DNA from: an uncultured Propionibacteriaceae bacterium
Lineage (GTDB): Bacteria; Actinomycetota; Actinomycetes; Propionibacteriales; Propionibacteriaceae
Length of the DNA stretch: 15,105 nt
NCBI GenBank assembly: GCA_937988865.1
Contig: CALKHV010000107.1
Location: forward strand, 1 to 15,105
Reading direction: 5' to 3'
Part shown: positions 6,546-13,080 of the stretch, piece by piece
Layout of the letters: the number at the start of each line of letters is the position of its first letter
Numbering within the stretch: position 1 is the stretch's first letter
Notes under the pieces: generated by a model
What the model was told of the DNA's origin: nothing
Databases searched by the model: none
What the model saw: only the letters and a program-made list of their open reading frames with translations
Translations under genes and position numbers: made by a program

Positions 6546-7010
6546 ATGTGCGAATACTGCGGATGCCGCGACATCACCCTGATCGGACGCTTCTCGGACG
6601 AACACGTCGAGGTCATCAACCGCTGCGGTGACCTGTCCCGCGCGGTCGCGACGAGCGACCTCGAGCTGGTCCGTGCCGCCGCCCAGCGCCTCGCGGACCT
6701 CCTGTGGCCCCACACCCAGGCCGAGGAGGTCGGGCTCTTCACCGAACTCGCCAAGGACGAGGACTTCGCCCCGACCATTGCGAGTCTCTGCGGCGAGCAC
6801 ACCTCCCTGGACGCTGAACTCACGGCGATCGCGTCCGGTCACCTCGAGGGTTACCCCACGTTCGAGGTCAACCTGCGTCGACACATCGACCACGAGGAGA
6901 ACGGTCTCTTCCCGGCGGCCGCCGTGTCGATCACCGGCGAGGGCTGGGAGCGGATCGAGGAAGCAACCCACGCCTTCGACCACGCCCACGGCATCGCGCA
7001 CGAGCACTGA
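6546..7010 (+). CDS. Hemerythrin HHE-domain protein with N-terminal CEYCGC motif
   Basis: A 154-residue cytoplasmic protein. The N-terminus MCEYCGC holds Cys2, Cys5 and Cys7, a motif seen before HHE domains in many actinobacterial proteins. The four-helix di-iron ligand set is visible: His20 (SDEH), His56 and Glu60 (HTQAE), His85 (GEH), His113 with Glu117 (HIDHEENGLFP) and the C-terminal His142/His146 region. Such proteins bind O2 or NO, or act as iron or redox sensors, by family analogy; a specific role is not shown here. The tail is unusually His-rich (142, 146, 148, 152, 154). The longer open frame from 6420 is rejected because its extra residues overlap the preceding gene and the ATG at 6546 starts the conserved motif. 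It converges on ilvD with 24 bp between the stops. Confidence 0.85.
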   Translation: MCEYCGCRDITLIGRFSDEHVEVINRCGDLSRAVATSDLELVRAAAQRLADLLWPHTQAEEVGLFTELAKDEDFAPTIASLCGEHTSLDAELTAIASGHLEGYPTFEVNLRRHIDHEENGLFPAAAVSITGEGWERIEEATHAFDHAHGIAHEH

Positions 7011-7034
7011 GGCTGCCGGGCGCGTCCGCAGACG

Positions 7035-8873
7035 TCACGGGACGTAGCGCGACGCACCCTTGTCGGCCGACAACGCGAGGGACGCGTAGACGCGCAGCGC
7101 CGCCGAGACCGTGCGTTCGCGGGTGGCGGGCACCCAGCCGAGTTCATCGCGCCGGGCACGTCGCTCGGACAGGGTGGCGTCGTCGACGAGCAGGTTGATC
7201 GAACGGTTCGGGATCGAGATCTCGATGAGGTCGCCGTCCTCAACCAGGGCGATGGCGCCACCGGACGCCGCTTCGGGCGACACATGGCCGAGCGACAGGC
7301 CCGACGATCCGCCAGAGAAGCGTCCGTCGGTGATCAGCGCGCACTTCGGGCCGAGACCCACGCCCTTGAGGTAGGCCGTCGGGTAGAGCATCTCCTGCAT
7401 CCCCGGCCCGCCCTTGGGCCCTTCGTACCGGACCACGACGACGTCCCCGGCCACGATCTTTCCGCCCAGGATCTGCTCGACCGCCTCCTCCTGCGACTCG
7501 CTCACCTTCGCGGGCCCGCGGAACGTCCACTGGTCCTCGGGGACGCCCGCCGTCTTGACGATGCAGCCGTCGACCGCCAGGTTGCCCTTGAGAATGGCCA
7601 AGCCACCGTCAGCGGTGTACGGGTGGGCGACGGACCGGATGCAGCCCGCCTCGTCGTCCGTGTCGAGGGACTCCCACCGGTTCGTCGTCGAGAAGGCCTC
7701 GGTCGTCCGCACGCCGCCGGGAGCGGCGTGGAACAGTTCGATCGCCACATCGGACGCCGACCCTCCGCGCACGTCCCACGTGGCCATCCAGGCTTCGAGC
7801 GAGGGTGAGTGCACGGCGTGGACGTCGGCGTCCAGGATGCCGCCACGCGCCAGTTCGCCCATGATCGCGGGAATCCCGCCGGCGCGGTGGACGTCCTCCA
7901 TGTAGAACTTGTTCGTGTTCGGGGCGACCTTGCAGATGCACGGCGTGACGCGCGACAGGTTGTCGATGTCGTCCTGCGTGAAGTCGACCTCGGCCTCACG
8001 CGCGGCCGCGAGCAGGTGCAGCACGGTGTTCGTGGAGCCACCCATCGCAACATCCACGCGCATCGCGTTCGCGAAGGCCTCCCGGGTCGCGATCGCGCGC
8101 GGCAGGACCGACTCGTCGTCCTCGTCGTAGTAACGACGACACAGGTCGACGACCAGGCGTCCGGCGTTGAGGAAGAGGTCCTTGCGAGCCGCGGCCGTGG
8201 CGAGCGTCGATCCGTTGCCCGGTTGGGCAAGTCCGATGACCTCGAGCAGGCAGTTCATGGAGTTGGCCGTGAACATGCCCGAGCACGATCCGCAGGTCGG
8301 GCACGCGTTCGCCTCGATGGTCCCGAGGGTCTCGTCGGCCACGGACGGGTCGACGGCCTTGACCATGGCGTCGACGAGGTCGAGGCGCGTGACCGTGCCG
8401 TCGGCAGAAATCGTGGCCTTCCCGGCCTCCATCGGACCGCCGGACACGAACACCGTGGGGATGTTCAGCCTCAGGGCCGCCAGCAGCATGCCGGGGGTGA
8501 TCTTGTCGCAATTGCTGATGCAGACCAGCGCATCAGCCTGGTGCGCGTTCACCATGAACTCGACCGAGTCGGCGATCAGTTCACGGCTGGGCAGTGAGTA
8601 CAGCATGCCCGAGTGGCCCATCGCGATGCCGTCGTCGATGGCGATCGTGTTGAACTCGCGTCCGACGCCACCCGCCTCGGCGATGGCGCCCGACACGAGC
8701 TGGCCCATGTCCTTCAGGTGCACGTGGCCGGGCACGAACTGCGTGAACGAGTTGGCGACCGCAACGATCGGTTTGCCGAAGTCCGCATCGGTGAGGCCGG
8801 TGGCGCGCCAGAGGGCGCGCGCGCCGGCCATGTTGCGTCCGTGGGTGGTGGTACGAGAGCGAAGGGCGACCAT
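7035..8873 (-). CDS. ilvD: Dihydroxy-acid dehydratase IlvD
   Basis: A 612-residue enzyme converting 2,3-dihydroxy-isovalerate and 2,3-dihydroxy-3-methylvalerate to the 2-oxo acids, the third step of valine and isoleucine synthesis. The sequence matches the long IlvD type found in E. coli and Corynebacterium: TTTHGRNMAGARALWRATG at residues 8-26, cluster ligands Cys118/Cys122 in CISNCDKITPG and Cys191/194/197 in CPTCGSCSGMFTANSMNC, and a C-terminal TDGRFSGGSSGLSLGHVSPE segment. These cysteines fit an Fe-S cluster enzyme. The gene is complete. No ilvB, ilvN or ilvC lies nearby. The start ATG at 8871-8873 has no SD; TAGCCT sits exactly 6 bases upstream, so leaderless expression is likely. Confidence 0.97.
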   Translation of the reverse strand: MVALRSRTTTHGRNMAGARALWRATGLTDADFGKPIVAVANSFTQFVPGHVHLKDMGQLVSGAIAEAGGVGREFNTIAIDDGIAMGHSGMLYSLPSRELIADSVEFMVNAHQADALVCISNCDKITPGMLLAALRLNIPTVFVSGGPMEAGKATISADGTVTRLDLVDAMVKAVDPSVADETLGTIEANACPTCGSCSGMFTANSMNCLLEVIGLAQPGNGSTLATAAARKDLFLNAGRLVVDLCRRYYDEDDESVLPRAIATREAFANAMRVDVAMGGSTNTVLHLLAAAREAEVDFTQDDIDNLSRVTPCICKVAPNTNKFYMEDVHRAGGIPAIMGELARGGILDADVHAVHSPSLEAWMATWDVRGGSASDVAIELFHAAPGGVRTTEAFSTTNRWESLDTDDEAGCIRSVAHPYTADGGLAILKGNLAVDGCIVKTAGVPEDQWTFRGPAKVSESQEEAVEQILGGKIVAGDVVVVRYEGPKGGPGMQEMLYPTAYLKGVGLGPKCALITDGRFSGGSSGLSLGHVSPEAASGGAIALVEDGDLIEISIPNRSINLLVDDATLSERRARRDELGWVPATRERTVSAALRVYASLALSADKGASRYVP

Positions 8874-8879
8874 TCGCCT

Positions 8880-8885
8880 AGGCTA
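8880..8885 (-). promoter_or_regulatory. -10 box of a leaderless promoter for ilvD
   Basis: On the minus strand TAGCCT, then AGGCGA, then the ilvD ATG. No recognisable -35 is present in the 61-bp gap to clpX. No attenuator or leader peptide can exist if transcription starts at the ATG. Confidence 0.5.
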
Positions 8886-8934
8886 CCCCGGCCCGACAGC
8901 ACCCGGTCGTGCGCCCGCCGCGCGGGACCGCTCG

Positions 8935-10227
8935 TCAGGCCGTCATTTCCCCGGTCGACCGGGGGGACGCCAACTTCGCCCGCGGGATGAGTTCGGGTTC
9001 GGATTCGCCACGCACGACGCCACCGGTCACGACGACCTGTGCAACCTCGTCACGACTGGGCACCTCGAACATGACGTTGAGCAGTGTCTCTTCGAGGATG
9101 GCCCGCAGACCGCGCGCGCCGGTGCCCCGGACGAGCGCCTTGTCGGCCACGGCCTCGATCGCGTCGTCGGTCAACTCCAACTGGACGCCGTCCAGCTCGA
9201 ACAGCTTCTTGAACTGCTTGATGAGGGCGTTGCGGGGCTCGACCAGGATGCGGACGAGCGCCGTGCGGTCGAGCGGGGTGACGGTGGCGATCATGGGCAG
9301 GCGTCCGATGAACTCGGGGATCAGCCCGAACTTGTGCAGGTCTTCGGGCTGCACCTCGGACAACGGATCCGTCGGCGGCGGTTTGCGAACCGAGTCACTG
9401 TTGTTGAAGCCCAGCGGACGCTTGCCCACGCGCTGGTCGATGATGTGTTCCAGGCCGGAGAACGCACCGCCGACGATGAAGAGCACGTTGGTCGTGTCGA
9501 TCTGGAGGAATTCCTGGTGCGGGTGCTTGCGTCCGCCCTGAGGTGGCACCGACGCCGTCGTTCCCTCGAGGATCTTGAGGAGCGCCTGCTGGACGCCCTC
9601 GCCCGACACGTCGCGGGTGATCGACGGGTTCTCGCTCTTGCGGGCGACCTTGTCGATCTCGTCGATGTAGATGATGCCGGTCTCGGCCTTCTTGATGTCG
9701 AAGTCGGCGGCCTGGATGAGCTTGAGGAGGATGTTTTCGACGTCCTCGCCGACGTAACCGGCCTCGGTCAGTGCCGTCGCGTCAGCCATGGCGAACGGCA
9801 CGTTCAGCATCTTCGCCAAGGTCTGGGCGAGGTAGGTCTTGCCGCAGCCGGTCGGGCCGACGAGCAGGATGTTCGACTTGCCCAGCTCGACCCCGTCGTC
9901 CTCGGCGCGACGCGCCGGCGTGGTGGTCTGGGCCTGGACGCGCTTGTAGTGGTTGTAGACGGCGACCGCCAGGGTGCGCTTCGCCACGTCCTGGCCGATG
10001 ACGTAGGAGTCGAGGAAGGCCTGGATGTCCTTGGGCTTCGGGAGGTCGTCGAGGAGGCCGGCATCCGGGGCTTCGGCGAACTCTTCTTCGATGATCTCGT
10101 TGCACAGGTCGATGCACTCGTCGCAGATGTACACACCCGGGCCGGCGATCAACTTCTTGACCTGCTTCTGGCTCTTGCCACAGAACGAGCACTTGAACAG
10201 GTCGCCGCTTTCACCGATACGCGCCAT
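8935..10227 (-). CDS. clpX: ClpX, ATP-dependent unfoldase of the Clp protease
   Basis: A 430-residue AAA+ protein that unfolds tagged substrates and feeds them into ClpP. The N-terminal C4 zinc domain has Cys13, Cys16, Cys35 and Cys38. Walker A is GPTGCGKT (124-131), Walker B IIYIDE (185-190), and the pore loop GYVG (158-161). The ClpP-docking loop carries LGF (272-274), the form I recall in actinobacterial ClpX, rather than the enterobacterial IGF. The open frame reaches back to 10263, but the start at 10227 (MARIGESGDLF) is chosen because it matches the usual ClpX N-terminus and has a GGAAGGGGG site ending 5 bases upstream. It lies downstream of clpP2 with a 92-bp gap that holds a palindrome and a TAGGGT box, so it may be transcribed separately. 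Confidence 0.97.
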   Translation of the reverse strand: MARIGESGDLFKCSFCGKSQKQVKKLIAGPGVYICDECIDLCNEIIEEEFAEAPDAGLLDDLPKPKDIQAFLDSYVIGQDVAKRTLAVAVYNHYKRVQAQTTTPARRAEDDGVELGKSNILLVGPTGCGKTYLAQTLAKMLNVPFAMADATALTEAGYVGEDVENILLKLIQAADFDIKKAETGIIYIDEIDKVARKSENPSITRDVSGEGVQQALLKILEGTTASVPPQGGRKHPHQEFLQIDTTNVLFIVGGAFSGLEHIIDQRVGKRPLGFNNSDSVRKPPPTDPLSEVQPEDLHKFGLIPEFIGRLPMIATVTPLDRTALVRILVEPRNALIKQFKKLFELDGVQLELTDDAIEAVADKALVRGTGARGLRAILEETLLNVMFEVPSRDEVAQVVVTGGVVRGESEPELIPRAKLASPRSTGEMTA

Positions 10228-10261
10228 GCCTACCCCCTTCCCAGTTGAGTCCGTGAATGTC

Positions 10262-10267
10262 ACCCTA
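10262..10267 (-). promoter_or_regulatory. Possible -10 box of a clpX promoter
   Basis: TAGGGT on the minus strand would give a leader of roughly 30 bases that contains the GGAAGGGGG site. No -35 is evident. Confidence 0.35.
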
Positions 10268-10271
10268 ACCC

Positions 10272-10300
10272 GCAGCGGGGGCCGATCGGCCCACTGCTGC
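10272..10300 (-). terminator. Palindromic hairpin between clpP2 and clpX
   Basis: GGGCCGATCGGCCC (10279-10292) is a perfect 14-bp palindrome. GCAGC (10272-10276) and GCTGC (10296-10300) extend it imperfectly. It lies 20-48 bases past the clpP2 stop with no T-run after it. A U-less terminator, partial attenuator or operator of clpX are all possible. Confidence 0.4.
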
Positions 10301-10319
10301 AGGGTCGGGTGCGGTGTTT

Positions 10320-10967
10320 CTAGCCGAGGTCTTTCAAGGACGTCAGGATGTCGTCGACGATCCCGTACTCGACGGCCTCCTCAGCCGTCAGGTACTTGTC
10401 GCGCTCGATGTCCTTGCTGATCTTCGCGAGCGGCTGTCCGGTGTCGCTGGCCAGCATGTTCTCCATCAGGGAACGGATGCGCAGGATCTCGCGGGCCTGG
10501 ATCTCGAGATCGGAGGACTGGCCGTAGCCACCCTCGGTCGCCGGCTGGTGGATCAGGATGCGCGAGTTCGGCAGCGCCAGCCTCTTGCCCTTCGCGCCGG
10601 CCGCCAGGAGCACGGCCGCAGCGGAGGCCGCCTGCCCGAGGCAGACCGTCTGGATGTCGGGCTTGATGTAGCGCATCGTGTCGTAGATGGCCGTGAGTGC
10701 CGTGAACGATCCACCGGGTGAGTTGATGTAGATCGAGATCGGACGCTCGGGGTCCATCGACTGGAGGCACAGCAACTGCGCCATCACCGCATTGGCGATG
10801 TCGTCGCTGATGGGCGTACCGAGGAAGATGATGCGGTCTTCGAAGAGCTTCGTGTAGGGATCGACACGTCGCATGCCGTAGGAAGTGCGTTCCTCCCACT
10901 GCGGGATGTAGTAGTCCATGGCGGCCCCCGCGGGAGCCATGCCACCGGGAAGCATGGGCATGGTCAT
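10320..10967 (-). CDS. clpP2: ClpP2, ATP-dependent Clp protease proteolytic subunit
   Basis: A 215-residue serine peptidase of family S14. The catalytic triad is Ser115 (GQAASAAAV), His140 (LIHQP) and Asp190 (ERDKYLTAEEA). INSPGG at 81-86 is the conserved substrate-binding strand. The sequence matches the second ClpP of actinobacteria, which forms a heptameric ring that stacks on a ClpP1 ring to give the active mixed tetradecamer. The start at 10967 is chosen because TGAGGA overlaps the clpP1 stop codon 8 bases upstream, indicating translational coupling; the gap between the genes is 11 bases. The N-terminus (about 16 residues rich in Met, Pro, Gly and Ala before MDYYIPQ) is probably a propeptide; the ATG at MDYYIPQ is an alternative start. 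Confidence 0.95.
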   Translation of the reverse strand: MTMPMLPGGMAPAGAAMDYYIPQWEERTSYGMRRVDPYTKLFEDRIIFLGTPISDDIANAVMAQLLCLQSMDPERPISIYINSPGGSFTALTAIYDTMRYIKPDIQTVCLGQAASAAAVLLAAGAKGKRLALPNSRILIHQPATEGGYGQSSDLEIQAREILRIRSLMENMLASDTGQPLAKISKDIERDKYLTAEEAVEYGIVDDILTSLKDLG

Positions 10968-10978
10968 CTGCGTGGTCC

Positions 10979-11596
10979 TCACTGGTTGGGTGCTTCGGTC
11001 TTGATCTGGGCAGCGCGCTCGTACACGTGGTCGATGAACCCGTATTCGAGCGCCTGGACGGCGGTGAACCAGCGGTCGCGGTCGGAGTCGGCCTCGATCT
11101 GGTCGATGTTCTGACCCGTGTGCTCGGCGATCAACTCGGCCATCTCCTGCTTGACGTGGAGCGACTGCTCCGCCTGGATGCGGATGTCGGACGCCGTGCC
11201 GCCGATGCCGCCGGACGGCTGGTGCATCATGATGCGGCTGTGCGGCAGGGCGAATCGCTTGCCCTTGGCACCCGCGCTCAACAGGAACTGCCCCATCGAG
11301 GCGGCCAGACCCATGGCGACCGTGGCCACGTCGTTGCTGATCCACTGCATGGTGTCGTAGATGGCCATGCCGGCCGTGACGGAACCACCGGGTGAGTTGA
11401 TGTAGAGGTAGATGTCTTTGTGGGGGTCTTCGGCGTTCAGGAGGAGCAACTGCGCGCAGATCGCGTTGGCGTTCTCATCCTTCACCTCCGACCCGAGGAA
11501 GATGATCCGGTTGGCGAGGAGCGCCTGGTAGACGTTGTCGGTCATACCGGCGGATGCGGCCACCGCTGCACGCATCGGGTCTTGAGTCGTGTTCAC
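10979..11596 (-). CDS. clpP1: ClpP1, ATP-dependent Clp protease proteolytic subunit
   Basis: A 205-residue S14 peptidase with Ser100 (GLAASMGQF), His125 (MMHQPSGG) and Asp174 (SDRDRWFTA). INSPGGSVTAGMAIYDTMQ at 67-85 is typical. It is the first gene of the clpP1-clpP2 pair and partners ClpP2 in the two-ring protease used with ClpX and other Clp ATPases. The start is a GTG at 11594-11596 with no SD; TAGGTT lies exactly 6 bases upstream and a ClgR-like operator about 60 bases upstream, consistent with a leaderless, stress-activated transcript. In-frame ATG codons at residues 8 and 18 are alternatives; the first about 18 residues are probably removed during maturation, as is known for ClpP propeptides. 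Confidence 0.95.
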   Translation of the reverse strand: MNTTQDPMRAAVAASAGMTDNVYQALLANRIIFLGSEVKDENANAICAQLLLLNAEDPHKDIYLYINSPGGSVTAGMAIYDTMQWISNDVATVAMGLAASMGQFLLSAGAKGKRFALPHSRIMMHQPSGGIGGTASDIRIQAEQSLHVKQEMAELIAEHTGQNIDQIEADSDRDRWFTAVQALEYGFIDHVYERAAQIKTEAPNQ

Positions 11597-11602
11597 CCCT
11601 AG

Positions 11603-11630
11603 AACCTACCCGGTGGCCATGACAAAACAA
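11603..11630 (-). promoter_or_regulatory. Leaderless promoter of clpP1-clpP2
   Basis: On the minus strand TTGTTT (11625-11630), a 16-base spacer, TAGGTT (11603-11608), 6 bases, then the GTG start of clpP1. The transcription start should coincide with the start codon. Confidence 0.55.
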
Positions 11631-11649
11631 CGGGGTGCCCACGCTTGTT

Positions 11650-11660
11650 CGCTGTCGGCG
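11650..11660 (-). promoter_or_regulatory. ClgR-like operator upstream of clpP1
   Basis: The minus strand reads CGCCGACAGCG followed by AAC. This fits the core CGCYNANRGCG that I recall as the binding site of ClgR, the actinobacterial activator of clpP1P2 and other protease genes. Its centre is about 59 bases before the predicted transcription start and just upstream of the -35, suitable for an activator. It lies 3 bp beyond the stop of the AI-2E gene. Confidence 0.6.
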
Positions 11661-11662
11661 AG

Positions 11663-12937
11663 TCACGCCGTCGAATTGGGCTCCGCCACGGGGTCGCCGG
11701 TGTCTGGCCGGGACGAGATCAGGTAGTTCACCCACCGCGCGTGGGGGTCGGTGTCGATCAGCAGGCTCTTGACCAAGAGGGTGCACGGCAATGCGAGCAG
11801 GGCGCCCAGCGGACCGAGGACCGCCGTCCACAACAGCAGTGAGAGGAACGAGAGGGACGCGGTGATGCCGACGGCGTCCCCCGCGAACTTGGGCTGGATG
11901 ATCGACTGCACCACGAAGTTGAGCACCGAGTACGAACCGATGATGACGAGCGCCGACCGCGGCCCGGAGTCGAAGTAGGCCAGCAGCGCCGGTGGGATGA
12001 CGCCGATCACGAAACCGATGTTGGGGATGTAGTTGGTCAGGAAGCTGAACAGCGCCCAGACGGCGGCCAATGGCACACCGACACCGATCAGGACGCCCCA
12101 GTCGAGCAGCGCGACGATGATGCCGAAGACAGTGGTGACGAGCCAGTAACTGCGGACGCCCGTCGCGAACCTGGTGAAGCCCTCCACCAGCTGCGGGTGG
12201 GACCGCCGGGCGGCCACCAGACGCGCGTCCATGCTCGAGGTGTCCATCATCATGAAGATGACCGACGTCAACACCACCAGGAGCAGGGACGCGATGCCTT
12301 GCACGTCGGACAACAGTCCGCCTGCGATGGACAACAACCGCTGGGGGTCGATGCCCCTCAATGTCTCGAGGAGGAAGGTTTCGTCGAGCCCGAAGCGCGC
12401 GGTGAGGAACTCGACCACCGAGGTGTACATGTCGGTGAACTGGGCGGAGTACTGGGGCATCTGCTGCACCATCGCCGCCACCGACCAGAAGAGGCCCACC
12501 ACGAAGGCGAGCAGCACCAGGATGACGGTCACGCCGCTCAGGATGGCGCTGATCCACGCCGGCACCTTCTGGCGGGTGAGCCAACGGTGGATCGGGTAGA
12601 CCGTGATCATCAGGTTGAGCGCCAGGAAGACGGGCGCCACGATGTTGGCCGCCTGACGGAACAGCGAGAAAGTCAGCGCAATCCCTCCCATCGTCAGCGC
12701 GATGAGCGCGAACCTGGGGAGGCGGGAGGTCTGCGTCCCGGTCACTTCGATCACCCCGGACGCGGGCACCTGCACCGGCGGCAGCGGCGCGAGCACGGGG
12801 GCTTCCGGCCCCGTCTCGACGCCACGGGCCTCCTGCGAAGGAGGCAGCACAGGCCCTGCTTCAGGCTCGACGTCGGAGACGACCGGCACGGCCGCGAGCG
12901 GTTCCGCGTCCTGGTGGGGACGGAATCGTTCGAACAC
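11663..12937 (-). CDS. AI-2E family transporter (YdiK/PerM-like membrane protein)
   Basis: A protein of about 424 residues. A Pro/Glu/Val-rich cytoplasmic N-terminal region of about 75 residues precedes paired membrane segments starting at RFALIALTMGGIALTFSLF, a long extracytoplasmic loop (MVQQMPQYSAQF to QRLLSIAGGLL) and a C-terminal bundle with the family signature IIQPKFAGDAVGI and LGPLGALLALP. Members include exporters of autoinducer-2, Na+/H+ antiporters and permeases of unknown substrate. The open frame extends to 13015, but that GTG lies inside the tig hairpin. GTG at 12937 or 12940 has AGGAGG (plus 12946-12951) 8 or 5 bases upstream and is preferred; I chose 12937. It lies between tig and clpP1 on the same strand. 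Confidence 0.85.
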   Translation of the reverse strand: MFERFRPHQDAEPLAAVPVVSDVEPEAGPVLPPSQEARGVETGPEAPVLAPLPPVQVPASGVIEVTGTQTSRLPRFALIALTMGGIALTFSLFRQAANIVAPVFLALNLMITVYPIHRWLTRQKVPAWISAILSGVTVILVLLAFVVGLFWSVAAMVQQMPQYSAQFTDMYTSVVEFLTARFGLDETFLLETLRGIDPQRLLSIAGGLLSDVQGIASLLLVVLTSVIFMMMDTSSMDARLVAARRSHPQLVEGFTRFATGVRSYWLVTTVFGIIVALLDWGVLIGVGVPLAAVWALFSFLTNYIPNIGFVIGVIPPALLAYFDSGPRSALVIIGSYSVLNFVVQSIIQPKFAGDAVGITASLSFLSLLLWTAVLGPLGALLALPCTLLVKSLLIDTDPHARWVNYLISSRPDTGDPVAEPNSTA

Positions 12938-12945
12938 CACAGGGT

Positions 12946-12951
12946 CCTCCT
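12946..12951 (-). promoter_or_regulatory. Strong Shine-Dalgarno deciding the AI-2E gene start
   Basis: AGGAGG on the minus strand lies 5 and 8 bases before two consecutive GTG codons (12938-12940, 12935-12937). It argues against the longer reading from 13015, which has no SD. Confidence 0.75.
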
Positions 12952-13005
12952 CGGGGTCATGCTCAGTGAATGTGGCGCTGGTTGACCGGACGCCCGGGAC
13001 AGTGA

Positions 13006-13033
13006 GACGCCGCACGGCGAACCGTACGGCGTC
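13006..13033 (-). terminator. UUCG-loop hairpin terminator after tig
   Basis: On the minus strand GACGCCGTACGG (13022-13033) pairs with CCGTGCGGCGTC (13006-13017) over all 12 positions with one G-U wobble, around a TTCG loop. It lies 47 bases after the tig stop. No T-run follows, as is common in high-GC actinobacteria. As RNA it should be very stable and would end or protect the tig message. Confidence 0.65.
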
Positions 13034-13080
13034 AACACTAGGCGGTGACCGGGAGCGTGGACGACGTCCCGGCCCTCAGA

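Noticed and set aside
7011..7034. Possible bidirectional terminator between hemerythrin and ilvD stops
   Set aside because: Only short, bulged complementary stretches are present; no stem comparable with the tig hairpin.
8874..8934. Terminator after clpX in the gap to ilvD
   Set aside because: The best stem is a 5-bp CCCGC/GCGGG pair with a 3-base loop, too weak to call.
8167..10248. Very long plus-strand open frame (693 codons) across ilvD and clpX
   Set aside because: It is the complement of two unmistakable conserved genes. Long antisense frames are expected in high-GC coding DNA.
10968..11345. Upstream extension of the clpP2 reading frame into clpP1
   Set aside because: It reads antiphase through clpP1. 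The TGAGGA site overlapping the clpP1 stop fixes the start at 10967.
13030..13035. TTGACG on the minus strand as a -35 for the AI-2E gene
   Set aside because: It is part of the tig hairpin, and no TAnnnT box lies 16-18 bases downstream.
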